The notes beneath the pieces are model-generated. The model saw nothing but the letters and a program-made list of their open reading frames with translations, ran no database searches and was not told where the DNA came from. Below, piece by piece: positions 47,195 through 60,135 of a DNA stretch of 64,000 nt (its first letter is position 1; every line of letters begins with the position of its first letter). Origin of the DNA: Hypoxylon rubiginosum (taxonomy: Eukaryota > Ascomycota > Sordariomycetes > Xylariales > Hypoxylaceae); NCBI GenBank assembly GCA_902806565.1, contig CADCXA010000003.1, positions 551,642-615,641 of the forward strand, written 5' to 3'. The position numbers and the translations under genes are program-made.

Positions 47195-47883
47195 ATGACT
47201 GGAGGCGGCAAATCCGGCGGCAAGGCCAGCGGTTCCAAGAACGCGCAGTCGTAAGTTTACCCTTATCTCACATGGTTACAGCACTCCTCAACATCCGCGC
47301 CTTTCTACCAATGCTTTTCACATCTTGGTTTGAACGCGTTCTATTGTTCTACACATCCATCCGGCAACTTTTTGGAATATGTTGGTTTCTAATATGAATA
47401 TCCTTCTAGTCGATCTTCCAAGGCCGGTCTGGCTTTCCCTGTCGGTCGTGTTCACCGACTTCTCCGCAAGGGCAACTATGCTCAGCGTGTTGGTGCTGGT
47501 AAGTCTATTCGCGTCTCGTCGCGGTTTGTCATTCTAGATCTAGCCAGTTCTAACGCGTCATTTTCGCAGGTGCCCCCGTCTACCTGGCCGCTGTCCTTGA
47601 GTACCTCGCTGCCGAGATTCTCGAGTTGGCTGGCAACGCCGCCCGTGACAACAAGAAGACCCGTATCATCCCCCGTCACCTTCAGCTCGCCATCCGAAAT
47701 GACGAGGAGCTGAACAAGCTGCTCGGTCACGTCACCATCGCCCAGGGTGGTGTCCTCCCCAACATTCACCAGAGTAAGTTCAGTCTCTTTCCATTATGGA
47801 TTGGTCATATTCTAACCTCGTTTCAAGACCTGCTCCCCAAGAAGTCGGGCAAGCCTGGCAAGAACGCAAGCCAAGAACTGTAG
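47195..47883 (+). CDS. H2A: Histone H2A (SQE-type, H2A.X-like)
   Basis: Core histone. Four exons: 47195-47250, 47410-47498, 47570-47773, 47828-47883; introns 159, 71 and 54 nt; 134 aa. N-tail [19 protein letters not shown], core [19 protein letters not shown], acidic patch region [20 protein letters not shown], docking [18 protein letters not shown], tail [15 protein letters not shown]. Ser131 in SQE is the site phosphorylated by ATM/ATR-type kinases after DNA damage, as in yeast H2A. The third intron ends in the unusual acceptor TTTCAAG (AAG instead of CAG/TAG), but only this joins IHQ to NLLPKKS in frame. Confidence 0.97.
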
Positions 47884-48338
47884 ATGATGCAGCTTTCTGT
47901 TTTTCGGTTGGTCGTTTGGGACGCTTCATGAACCACGGGGTCACGGTTGGGCACGGTTTTGCTTTTCATGCGTTAGGGTTGTACATTACCGGCATAATCC
48001 ATTGAGCAATGGACACGAATGAGAATAATTTCTGAACAACACTTTATGATTTTATCTTCTCGTCATTTTGATATGTCTAGTGATCCTAATATTTGCCTAT
48101 TGTGATTAAACTATGCTATCTTGCTGCCGTGCTATTTCTCCATTACAGCTTCGTAGCAGGAAATTGGCTCGGATCAAGCGAGATTCTGGCTGGTGACAGC
48201 AAGACCAAAGGATAATACATGTTTCGTGAGCGCAGTACAGTAACTGGAACTTCTGGCCTTCGTCTGAATTATGCCGCAGATTATAGATTTTATGTACAGA
48301 TCAGTGCCACCCCGAATTCCCTCCCCAAAATATAGCAG
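47884..48338. other. Intergenic: convergent 3' ends of H2A and NDUFB9
   Basis: About 455 bp. No feature recognised. Confidence 0.5.
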
Positions 48339-48890
48339 TTAGAACTTCAGCCGCGGCGGAGCTGGAAAATGTGTTAGCATAAGTCAAGCAAGCTCACACA
48401 AGTGGTATTAGAACTCACGATCGGTGTTGTGTACGGCCAAGTTCCGCTCGTATTTGGATCCTATTTTCATGTGTTAGCGGTATAGTTGCTCGTCATGTAG
48501 CCATCAAGCATTGCAGTTGGTGCCCTACCTCCGGGTGCTGTCGGGGGACAATACGGGTCGGGATGCTTCCACGTTTCTAACAGCTTCTCGGTCTCGCGGA
48601 GTAAAGCCTAGACGAATACGGCGGTCAGATAATCGCTTTTCCCAAACTCTACATGTGCTATGGGAGCCATTATTTACCCTTTGTTTTCTAGTATCGGCGA
48701 TATTCCGGTTCGCCTCGAAGAGAGATCGGATATAGAGAGCCTGGCCGCGCCATAAGCTTCGGTGGACAGCCCAGTCGAGGGCCAGCTTCAACGAGCGTCG
48801 GTAGAGTGACCTATAAGGCAGCTTGGTTAGAGCTTGCAAAACCCGCGACGGTCTCAATTGGTCTCACAGCGCAGCTTGTCGATTCGACAT
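48339..48890 (-). CDS. NDUFB9: Complex I LYR subunit (NDUFB9/B22 type)
   Basis: Accessory subunit of the mitochondrial NADH:ubiquinone oxidoreductase membrane arm, LYR family. Five exons: 48890-48868, 48810-48678, 48607-48529, 48460-48419, 48361-48339; introns 57, 70, 68 and 57 nt; 99 aa. LYR motif spans the first splice (MSNRQAAL|SLYRRSLKL), then WAVHRSLWRGQALYIRSLFE, DTRKQRALLRETEKLLETWK, HPDPYCPPTAPGGSKYERNL. Both C-terminal introns are needed to read PPPRLKF and a stop. The five-exon structure makes it invisible as one ORF. Divergent from KGD2. Confidence 0.9.
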
Positions 48891-49893
48891 GATGAGGTCT
48901 TTTATTCGCTGTTCTCTTATCGATCGCGACGCTACGACATCCAAGTCTCTAGCAACGGACAGCTCCAGGAAATGCAGCAGCACCGAAGCCGCTCCTGCGT
49001 AATATTCGCCAAGGAGGTGATGCGGCTGGGGAGGTTATGACGCGCTGTGATTGAAGTTGAGTTCGGTTCTCGGTTCTCGTGAAGATTGATTAATGGAGGT
49101 GTTAGAAATCCCACGCAGTCAATTGGCACTTGGTCCACCTCTCGCCAAGGCGAAAAGGTCCACCAATCCATAATCGAATCGGAGGGGGACCTTGTTTATT
49201 CCGATATCTCGGTTCGCAGATGAGATATATGTACATGTACGTATCTATATATCTAATATATGCAACTATCCGTGGAAATGGGGTACCTACATTTTAGGCG
49301 CATTATGTATCTCTAGCAGACAATAGATAGGATGAAGATATGGGAAGAGACGGGTACATAACCTCGGTATGATAGCCTGACAGCTACCCGGTAGGTAGGG
49401 TATGAGGTACCTAAACTAAGCTAGCTACCTGCCGTTACGGCCAGTAACTGGCAAAAGACTCCCCCAGCTGGCGCAATCGGTGATTTCATTTCCGACACCA
49501 AAATACTTGGACAAGCGCAAAAAGTGCTCCGTGCAATTGCTTGGGAGCTGCGACGGAAAAAAAAAAACTACACTGGAGCTTCTGCCGGAAACATGGGAAC
49601 GGGTTGTTTCTGATTTTTTTTCTGGACCTTCTCTCCCCCAATTCAGAACCGAGATATTTGATACGATTGCTACGTTAATAACACATCATCGACTTCTTGC
49701 CATTGCAGGCTTTGGCATTTAAATCCCTCTCTTTCTTCTTTTTCTTTGCGTTCATATTTGCAAAAAGCCGCCGTTACCTAATTACCTAGGTACTCCCCGT
49801 CCCCCATCCCTCATCCCCTATCCCCCCCGTCTTCCAGCTTGCCGAATCTTGCCGGCCCTTCTCCCGTGAGAGCTAGATTTACCACCCTTCACG
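48891..49893. other. Intergenic: divergent promoter region, NDUFB9 and KGD2
   Basis: About 1.0 kb between two genes for mitochondrial energy metabolism. C/T-rich near the KGD2 start. GGTAGGTAGG words at 49,389-49,400. No extra gene recognised. Confidence 0.5.
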
Positions 49894-51272
49894 ATGATGT
49901 CAAGACGGCTTCTCACGGCCGCGCGGGTTCTACGCCGGCCAGTGCAGCAACAGCCGCTGCGAGGGAATGTTCCCTTGCCGTTGCTTATGACCCAGATCCG
50001 CACCTATGCGCAAACAATTGTCAAAGTCCCGCAGATGGCCGAGTCCATTACCGAAGGCACACTAAAACAATGGAATAAGAAAGTTGGCGACTATGTTGAG
50101 CAAGATGAGGAGATTGCGACCATCGAAACCGACAAGGTAAATAGGATTATACGCCTTACTCGCCTATCTCATGCTGTCCTGTCCCGCTAACGTTGAACCT
50201 ATAGATCGACGTTGCCGTCAACGCCCCCGAAGCAGGAGTGTTGAAGGAGCTCCTCGCCAACGAGGAGGACACGGTCACGGTTGATCAGGAGATTGCAAAG
50301 ATCGAAGCGGGTGCGGCACCTGAGGGCGGTGAGAAGTCGGAAGCACCCAAGGAATCCCCCAAGGAAGAGGAGGCTTCCACCGATGCGCGTCCAGCGCCTG
50401 CCGACGGGGAGAATAAGCCAGAACCGCCAAAGTCTGAATCAAAACCCGAGCCGACACCACAGCCGTCTAAGCCCCAGCCTCCGCCGGAACCTAAAAAGGA
50501 ATCTGCGCCAAAACAGCAACAGGCGAAGGATGCCTCTGCTAGCACTGGCCCCGTCTTAGGAAGCCGGGAAGAGCGACGTGTAAAGATGAACCGCATGCGC
50601 CTACGAATCGCCGAACGTCTAAAGCAGTCGCAGAACACGGCCGCGTCGCTGACTACTTTCAATGAGGTCGACATGTCATCGCTGATGGATTTCCGCAAGC
50701 TCTACAAGGACGAGATCCTCAAGAAGACGGGGGTTAAGCTCGGTTTCATGAGCGCCTTCTCGCGAGCGAGTGTCTTGGCGATGCGCGATCTCCCCGCCGT
50801 CAACGCATCCATTGAGGGTGAGAACGGCGGTGACACTATCGTGTACCGCGACTACGTCGATATCAGCGTGGCCGTTGCTACCGAGAAGGGTCTAGTTACT
50901 CCCGTCGTCCGCAATGCTGAATCAATGGATTTGGTCGGTATTGAGAAGTCAATTGCAGATATGGGTAAGAAAGCTAGAGATGGCAAGCTTACGATTGAGG
51001 ATATGGCTGGTGGTACCTTCACCATCAGCAACGGAGGTGTCTTCGGCTCGCTTATGGGTACGCCCATCATTAACCTGCCACAGAGCGCTGTGCTCGGTCT
51101 CCATGCTATCAAGGACAGGCCCGCTGTTGTAAACGGCAAGATTGAGATCCGACCCATGATGTACCTTGCCCTAACCTATGACCACCGTCTTCTTGATGGC
51201 AGGGAAGCTGTTCAGTTCTTGGTCAAGGTCAAGGAGTATATTGAGGATCCCCGAAAGATGCTGCTGGGCTGA
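49894..51272 (+). CDS. KGD2: Dihydrolipoyllysine-residue succinyltransferase (KGD2, E2)
   Basis: E2 core of the mitochondrial 2-oxoglutarate dehydrogenase complex. Exons 49894-50136 and 50205-51272, intron 68 nt with branch GCTAAC; 436 aa. N-terminus is basic ([16 protein letters not shown]), a mitochondrial presequence. Lipoyl domain [20 protein letters not shown] with lipoyl Lys81 in IETDKIDVAV; the intron falls exactly after Lys81. A Pro/Glu/Lys-rich hinge (about 115-185) follows, no subunit-binding domain is seen (usual for fungal KGD2), then the catalytic core [20 protein letters not shown] to [15 protein letters not shown] and the active-site [10 protein letters not shown] (His408, Asp412). 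Length and motifs are normal. It is the last clear gene before the AT-rich block. Confidence 0.96.
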
Positions 51273-51452
51273 TTCTGTGTCAGGGGTTTAGGGTATTATT
51301 TGTTAAGGTAAAGAGACGTGACATCATTCTTAGAGTGTACACTATAGTAGTTATCCCGTTTGCATATTTGTGGTGTTGTTTTCAAATAAATCTTACGACA
51401 GCATGATTTTAATTCCAATAGCTTCTGGGTGGTTATATTAATATGCTTGAGT

Positions 51453-51549
51453 GCCCGAGTTTACGAGGGTTATTATGTCGTGTTTTTTTTCTATAAGAGC
51501 TCGCCGCCGAAATGCCTAAGTTTACGAGGGTTATTATATCGTGTTTTTT
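51453..51549. repeat. Edge duplication, 61-bp offset, differing by transitions
   Basis: Bases 51,453-51,488 and 51,514-51,549 match closely, both containing AGTTTACGAGGGTTATTAT. Reading first to second copy, all differences I see in this core are G-to-A or C-to-T (GTG to ATG, CCG to CTA, ATGTCG to ATATCG). A third, partial ATACCCGAGC unit follows near 51,557. Confidence 0.8.
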
Positions 51550-51971
51550 ACTTAAATACCCGAGCTTTAAAAAGGGTTTTATAAAATAAATAAAAAAAGT
51601 ATTTTTAAATAAAAAAAAATGCGACTTTATAAAACATTTTAATTAAAAAAAATTATAATATTATAATATTATATAATATATAAAATTAAAATTAAAATTA
51701 AAAATTAAATTTTTTATATAAATTAAAAAATTTATTTATATAAAATAAAATAAAAATTTTTTAAATTTAAATTTTAAATAAATTTTATATTTTAAAAAGA
51801 AATTTAATATAATAAAATAAAATTTTAAAAAAAATTTATAATTATTATTATTATTATTATTAAATTAATATTTTATATAAAAAAATAAATTTTTAATTAT
51901 ATATTAATATTTTATATAAAAATTTAAAAATTAATTAAAATAAATAAATATTTTTATAAAATTAATATTAT

Positions 51972-52227
51972 AATATAAATTTAAATATTTATAATTTATA
52001 TATATAATTTATATATAAATATTATTTTAATAATTTAAAAATTAAAATTAAAATTAAAATATATATAATATTTTAAATAAATATATATTAATAAAAATTA
52101 AATTATTTTAAAATAATTATATATATAAATTATAAATTATTTTCTTTTAGTTTTTTATATTTAAATATATTTATTTATTTTTAAATAATTAAAATTAGTT
52201 TTTTTATTTATTTAAATAATATATAAT
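51972..52227 (+). repeat. Family-1 dispersed repeat, copy A
   Basis: About 255-bp unit that starts near TAATATAAATTTAAATATT, has an inner (AAAATTA)n run and TTTAGTTTTTTATATTTAAA, and ends ATTTATTTAAATAATATA. Recognised by that ordered set of words in all copies. Confidence 0.7.
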
Positions 52228-53468
52228 AAATAAAAAAGTTAATATAATTAATTTTTATATAAATATAATAAAAAATATTATATTTTTTAAAAAATAATAT
52301 TAATAAATAAAAAACTAATTAAAAAATAATAATACTTATTTTTTTTTAATATTATAAAAATAATAAATATTAAATTATATTTTAAAAAAAAATAATAATA
52401 AATATTTTTTTATATTTTTATAAAAATTATTTAAAATTAATTTAAATATTTATTATTTTTATAAAATATTTTTATAAAAAATATTTTAATTTTAATATTT
52501 ATAAAAAAATAATAATTAAATTTATAGTTTTTAAAATAAAATTAAATAAAAAATTAAATATATTTAAAAATAAATTTATTTATTTTATAAAAAAATTTTA
52601 TAAATTAAAAATAAAATAAATATAATAATTTTATAAATAACTTTTATTAATATTATAAATTATAATAATATTAATATATTTAATATATAATAATAATTTT
52701 ATTAAATTTATTATTATAATTATATATATAGTTTAATAATTAATATAAATAAATAAAAATAAAAATACTAAAAAAATAATTATAGTTAAATTTTAAAAAA
52801 TAACGTATTTATTTAAAGATTTATAAATAATTAAAACCAGATTTAAAAAATAAAAAACCTAGGCTTTAAAATTATTTAAAAAAAGAATTTATTAAATTTA
52901 TAATAAAAAAATATTATTTTAAATATAAAAAATAAAAATATATATTTTATAATTATTTTAAAAAATAATTTTATAATAAAATAAAAATTATAAATAATAA
53001 AAATAAAAAAATAAAAATTATTAAAATAATAACTTAATAAATATAATATTAAAAATTTAATTAAAAAAAACATTTAATTATAAAAAAATTATTTTTAAAA
53101 ATAATACGAATTTAATATTTAATAATTTAAAAGTAAAAAATTAACTTTAAAAAATATAAATTTTATTTTAAAAAAAAAGATTTTTATATAAAATAAATAT
53201 TAATAATTTTTTATATAATTTTTTTTAAAAAAATATTAAATAAATCACTTTTATTATTTATTATTATAATAATTAATAATAAATTATTATTAATTATAAA
53301 TAACTTAATAAAAAATATTAAAATAAAAAAATATATTTTTATTAATATTAATTTAATATAAAAGGTTTAAAAATTATTATAAATATTATTAAAATTTAAA
53401 TTTAAATTATAATATATTAATAAATATAATAAAAAATCTATATAAATAATTAATATATTATTATTATT

Positions 53469-53708
53469 ATAATATAAACTTAGATATTTTTAATTTATAT
53501 ATATAGTTTATATATAAATATTATTTTATTAATTTAAAAGTTAAAATTAAAATTAAAATATATATAATATTTTAAATAAATTATTTTTAAGTGGTTATAT
53601 ATATAACTTATAGATTTTATTTATTTTTAGTTTTTTATATTTAAATACGGTTATTTATTTTTAAATAACCAAGGTTAGTTTTTTTTATTTATTTAAATAA
53701 AATATAAT
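53469..53708 (+). repeat. Family-1 dispersed repeat, copy B
   Basis: Same ordered words as copy A; the middle is shorter (lacks the ATATATATTAATAAAA portion), and the end keeps G/C at AAATACGG and AACCAAGGTTAG. Confidence 0.7.
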
Positions 53709-54381
53709 AATTATTATTAAATATTTATATTAATAATTAAATAATTAAATAAATATTAATAATAATTATTAATATAAAATAAAATATTATTATTAAAAAA
53801 GAAAATTTTAAAAATATAATATTATAATTAATAATATTTATTATTAACTTTTTTATTTAAATATTTAAGTTATATAATAATTAAAAATTATTAAAATAAA
53901 TAATATAAAATATTTAATAAAAAATATAAATAATAAGTTTTAATAAAATATTTATAATTAAAATTTAAAAATAAAAAATAAAAACTAATATTAATAAACT
54001 AATTATTAATTAATAATAAAAATATAATATAAATATTAAATATAAATTTATAATATAATTTATTAATTTAAAATATAATAAAACTTAAAGTTAAAAATAT
54101 TAATAATAATAATATTTAAAAAAATAATATAAATATTAATAATAAATTTATTTTTAAAAATAAATAAGTTAAATTATATATAATTTAAATTATAAAAAAT
54201 AAAATAAATAATATAAAAAAGAAATTTAATAATAACTTTTTTAAAAAAGAATATATTATATTTATATTTAAAAATAAATAAAAAAAAGTGATTATTATAT
54301 ATATTATAATATAATAAAATTATATAAAAAATATAAATTAAATATTATTTTAATTAAAATTAAATGTTTTTATAAGTTTTA

Positions 54382-54642
54382 TTATAACGTAAACTTAAAT
54401 ATTTATAGCTTATATATATAGTTTATATATAAACGTTATTTTATTAATTTAAAAATTAAAATTAAAACTAAAATATATATAATATTTTAAATAAATATAT
54501 ATTAATAAAAGATAAGTTATTTTAAGGTAACTATAAATATAACTTATAAATTTTTTCTTTTTTTAGTTTTTTATATTTTAATACACTTATTTACTTTTAA
54601 ACGATTAAGCTTAGTTTTTTTATTTATTTAAATAATATATAA
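54382..54642 (+). repeat. Family-1 dispersed repeat, copy C
   Basis: Full-length copy retaining G/C at TAACGTAAACTT, TAAACGTTA and ACGATTAAGCTTAG. Confidence 0.7.
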
Positions 54643-57609
54643 CAAGTTTTTAAAAAAAATTAAAATTAAAAAAAATGAATTTTATAATATTAATTATTTA
54701 TAAAAAGATAAATAAAAATATAATAATTATAAATATAATTTTAAACCTTAAAATAAATATAAAATAAAATAATTAATAATATAAATAATATTAAAAAAAC
54801 ATTATAATTATTTAAATATTTTTAGTAAAATTATATTAAATAAAATCTTATTATATTAATTAAAAGTAAATTATAAAATTAAATTTAAAAAAAAACTTAA
54901 AAAATTAAATTACTTTTTTTTATATAAAATATTAATAAATAAATTAAAAGTTTATAAAAATTATATAATAAAATATATTTATAAAATATTTATAAAATTA
55001 AATATATTATTATAAATAATATTAATATTTTTTATATTAAAATTAAATAATAATTTATAATTTTATATTAATTATTAAAAACTTAATAATTTTATTAAAA
55101 AAAATTAATATTTATTATTATTAATTAAAAAAACTTTTAATAAAATATTTATAATTAAAATATTTAATAAAATAAATATTTAATAAGTTTTTTATTATAT
55201 TTAGTTTAATTTAAATTTAAAAAATTTAATAATATTTTAAACTTATTATAATTTTTATAAATATAAAATTCTTTTTTTAGTTTTTTAAATAAATTATTAA
55301 GTTTTTTATATTTTACTAATAATATTTTAATAAAATATTTTAATAAGTTTTATAATATATATTTAAATAATATATTAATTTATTTATAATTTAAAAAATA
55401 TATATTTTATATATTAATTTAATATTAAAATATTTATATATAATAAGTTTTTAAATTAATATAATTAAATATAAACTTTATATAAAAAAATTAAAAATTT
55501 TAAGGTTTATTATAAAAATTAATAATATAATAATAAGTTTTTTAAAAATAACGTTATTAATAAGTTAAATAATATTAAAAAATATTAAAAAATATAAATT
55601 TTTTTAAGTTTTTATAATTTTTATAAAAAATTTATTTAAAACTATAAATATATAGTTTAATTATTGAATAATTTTATAAAAAAAATTTTTTTTTTTAATT
55701 AAATAAAATTTTATTAAAAAGTTTTTAATAAATTAAAATATAAAATAATATATATATTAATTTTATATTATTTTAATTATAACTTAAAAATTAAAGTTAT
55801 AATTAATATTTAAATAATATAGTAATAAATATTATAATATAATAAAACTTAAAAATAATAAAATAATATTTAATAATTTATTTTTTAAAAATAATATAAA
55901 ATATAAAATATAATTATAATATAAATATTATAATATTAAAAAATAAAATTTATTAAATTATAAATAATATAATTTTTTTTAATAATAATAAATTATTATA
56001 TTTTAAAATATTTAAATATTAAATAATTTTTTAATTAATAATAAATAAAATAAATGAAATTTTAATTTTAATATAATTTTAATATAATATATTATTTAAA
56101 AATTCTTTTATTTTTATTAATATATTATTTTATAAATATAAAAATATAAAAATATAAAATAAAAAACGTTAAATAATATATATAATAATTATATTTATAT
56201 TAATTTTTCTAATTAAATAAACAAAATTTAATATAAATTTAATTAATATAATAATAATAATAAAATATATTTATTTATTTTTAATAAAATATATTTATAT
56301 TTAAAAAATTTAAAATAAAACTAATAAATAAATTATTAAAAATAAATATTACTTATTTTAATTTAAATATTTACCGTTAAATAATATAAAATAATAAATT
56401 AAATAATATGTTTTTATATTTAAAAAACTAATATTTTATAATAATTAATTAATTATATTTAATATAAATAACTTTTAAATAAAAATATTAATTAAAATAT
56501 ATTTATATTTAATAATAATATATTTTAATTAAAAAAAATATATAAAATATTTTTTATATAAGTTTTATTATTTATATTTTATAAAATTATTATTAAAACT
56601 TTATTTATATTTTAATATAAAATTAAAAGCCTTATATTATAACTTAATTTATAGTTTAAATATTAATTTTATTTTTTTATTTACTAATTAATTTAAATTT
56701 AATATAAATATAATATAATTTATTAAATCCGTTTAATTAAAAACTTTAAATTAATATAAATTTTAAAACGTTTTATTTTTAATTAATTAAATTATTAACA
56801 TTTAAATTATATTTATTTAATAAAAAATAATTAATATATAACGGTATATAATTTTTTTTAAATATATTTTTATTTTTAAATATATATAATTTTATAATTA
56901 TATAATATAAAATCTTATAACTTATATTTATTAATTTATATTAAAAAAAACTTTAAAATAATATAAATTTAAAACTTATTTAGTATAAATTAATTAAAAT
57001 ATTTTAATATATATATTATATAATATTTAAACTTTTATAAGTTAATAATATTAAAAGATATTATATATAATTTTTATTAATATATATTTTTAATAATAAA
57101 TAACTTAATAATTAAATATTATATATTATTAAAAGTAATATTATTTATTTTATAATTAAATTACCTTTTAAATAAAATAAAATATAAAATTATATAAACT
57201 TATTTAATAAAGTTATTATAATTTATTTATTTTTAAATTTAAGTGTTAATAAATATAAAGCTTTTAACTTTTATATTAAAATATAAATAAAAACTTAATA
57301 ATAATTTTATAAAATATAAATAATAAAACTCTTTTATATATTATTAATAAAAAATAATTTTTATTAATTAAAATTATTTTATAAATAATTATTATAATTA
57401 ATTTTTTAAAAATCCTTATAATAAAATTTTAAACTAATTACACTTTTTATTAATATTATTATAAATATAATTATATATTATAATATTTTTTAATTTATAT
57501 TAAAAAGTAAAAATAATAATAATAATTTATTAATTATAATTTATAAATAAAAAATATTATTAAACGTGTTATATTTTTAAATAATTATAATAAAAATTAT
57601 AATTTAAAT

Positions 57610-58044
57610 ATATTTAATACGGCTTAATAAAAAAATAATATAAATAAGAATAAATAAAATAAATAAAATAAATAAAATAAATAAAATAAATAAAATAAAT
57701 AAAATAAATAAAATAAATAAAATAAATAAAATAAATAAAATAAATAAAATAAATAAAATAAATAAAATAAATAAAATAAATAAAATAAATAAAATAAATA
57801 AAATAAATAAAATAAATAAAATAAATAAAATAAATAAAATAAATAAAATAAATATAAAATATATAAAACTAAAAAAATATAGCTTTAAAATATAAACTTT
57901 AAGTTATATATTAAGATATATTTATATATAGTTAATACGCCACCACTTTAAGTTTTAATAAATTATTTTATTATATATTATTTTTTTATTTTTTTAGGTT
58001 AACTTTTTCGTTTTTTTTTATACCTTTTTTAAAATATATTAATA
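57610..58044 (+). repeat. Family-2 element, copy 1 (with 9-mer expansion)
   Basis: Starts TTTAATACGGCTTAATAAAA, contains the 9-bp array (57,652-57,853), then TTAATACGCCACCACTTTAAG, and ends with TTTAGGTTAACTTTTTCG. The second copy (59,885-60,135) shares the same order of words in direct orientation. Confidence 0.7.
57652..57853. repeat. Minisatellite of 9-bp unit AAATAAAAT
   Basis: About 200 bp of near-perfect 9-bp periodicity, roughly 22 units. It sits inside family-2 copy 1; copy 2 has only one or two units there. No spacer-like variable pieces, so not a CRISPR. Confidence 0.9.
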
Positions 58045-59151
58045 TTTTTAAAAATTATATAAAGTTTTTAAGTTATTAATTAATATAATTAATAATTAAA
58101 ATTTAAAATTTATTATAAATTTTATAAATAAAATATTATAAAATATAAATATAAAATAAATTTTTTTATTATAAAATACTTTTAAATAATAAATTAAATA
58201 AAAATAATAATATATTAATTAATATTTTTATTTATTTATTTATTATTATTAAAATAATTTATTTATTATAATATTAATATTAAATATAATATAAATTTAT
58301 TAATATATTATTATATAAAATAAAATATAATTTATTAATATTATTATTATTAAATTAAAAAGTTTATATAATAAAATTAAAAAAACTTTAATTAAAAAAA
58401 CTTTTAATTAAAAAATATTTTAATTAAAAAAAACTTATAATATAACGTTTATTATTAAAAAATAATAAAATAAAATTTAAATATTATAAAAAATTTATAA
58501 AAATAAATAATAAAATAAATATTAAAATAAATTTTTTAATATTAATATAAATTAGATTTTAAAATAAAAATTTATATATATACTATTAAAAAAAGAATTT
58601 TTTATAAATTAGTTTAATAATAAACTGAATTATTTAATAATTAAAAATTATTACAAATTTATAAAAATAAAAAATATATATATATATAATAAATATATTA
58701 AAAGAAAAAAATCTAATAATATTTTTTAATAACTAATTAAAAGAATATTTAAATAATTTATTATTAAAATAAATAAGTAAAAACTTATTAATAAATATAT
58801 TTAAATTTAATAATATTAAAACAAATAATAAATAAATAAAATATTTTTATTTAAAATATATTATAAATAAATATAATATTAAATATAATAATTAAATTAA
58901 AACTTTAATTTAAAATAATATAATATATTTCATTTTAAAAATAATATATTAATATTATAAAAATATTATAATAATAATATAAAGTAATTAAAACTATTAA
59001 TAAAATTAAAGAAATAAAAAAACAATAAAAAATAATAAATTTAATAAACTATATATAAATAATAATAAATTAATTTTATTAAAAAATAAAAACTTATAAT
59101 AAAAAAAATATATATATAAAAATATATAATTTTTTTTAATATAAAAATAAT

Positions 59152-59392
59152 ATTATTATATAAATTTAAATTTTTATAACTTATATATATAATTTATATA
59201 TAGATATTATTTAATTAATTTAAAAGTTAAAATTAAAATTAAAATATATATTTATAAAAAATAAATTATTTTAAAATAATTATATATATAACTTATAAAT
59301 TTTTTCCTTTTTTAGTTTTTTATATTTAAATATATTTATTTATTTTTAAATAATTAAACTTAACTTTTTTATTTATTTAAATAATATATAAT
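59152..59392 (+). repeat. Family-1 dispersed repeat, copy D
   Basis: Ordered words as in copy A, including the TTAAAATTAAAATTAAAATAT run and TTTAGTTTTTTATATTTAAA. Confidence 0.7.
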
Positions 59393-59581
59393 AATATTTA
59401 TTAATTTTTAATTTTATAAATATATAAATTTTTATTTTAATTTTAAGGTTAATTTTTTATATAATTTAATTTCTTTATAATAATATAAATATATATTTTA
59501 TATTATTTTATTTTTTATATATAGTTTATTAAATTTTATTTTAATAAATATTAACTTTTTTTTTTATAATCTTTTAGTTTT

Positions 59582-59708
59582 TATTAATATATATTTATTT
59601 AAAATATTATATATATTTTAATTTTAATTTAATTTTTAAATTATTAAAATTATATTTATATATAAATTATATATAAAAATTATAAATATTTAAGTTTATA
59701 TTATAATA
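59582..59708 (-). repeat. Family-1 partial copy G
   Basis: About the left half of the family-1 unit in reverse orientation, 190 bp beyond copy D, so D and G form an inverted pair. Confidence 0.55.
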
Positions 59709-59884
59709 TTTTTTTATAAATAAATTTATTTTTAATAATTTTAAAAGTATATTATAAATTAAAAAAATTTTTAATTTAAATACTTTTTTTATAATTATGT
59801 TTATTATATTTAAATTTATTATTATTTTTTAATAACTTTATTATATTTTAAATAATTATTTATTTAAAAAGTTTTTTAAAATAT

Positions 59885-60135
59885 TTTTAATACGGCTTAA
59901 TAAAAGGATAATGTAAATAAGGATAAATAAAATAAATAAGGTAAGTGTAAAATATATAAACTTAAAAGAATATAATTTTAAAATATAAACCTTAAATTAT
60001 ATATTAAAATATATTTATATATAATTAATACGCCACCGCTTTAAGCTTTAATAAATTATTTTATTATATATTATTTTTTTATTTTTTAGGTTAATTTCTT
60101 CGTTTTTTTTCTACATTTTTCTTAGAATATATTAA
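59885..60135 (+). repeat. Family-2 element, copy 2 (short)
   Basis: TTTTTAATACGGCTTAATAA, then a short AAATAAAATAAATAAGG in place of the array, TTAATACGCCACCGCTTTAAG, ending GGTTAATTTCTTCG. It keeps more G/C than copy 1. Confidence 0.7.

Noticed and set aside
52876..53073. 65-codon ORF on the minus strand in the AT block
   Set aside because: Only Phe, Ile, Tyr, Leu, Lys and Asn from AT-only DNA; no gene property.
57652..57853. CRISPR-like array
   Set aside because: Pure 9-bp tandem repeat without spacers in a eukaryotic AT-rich block.
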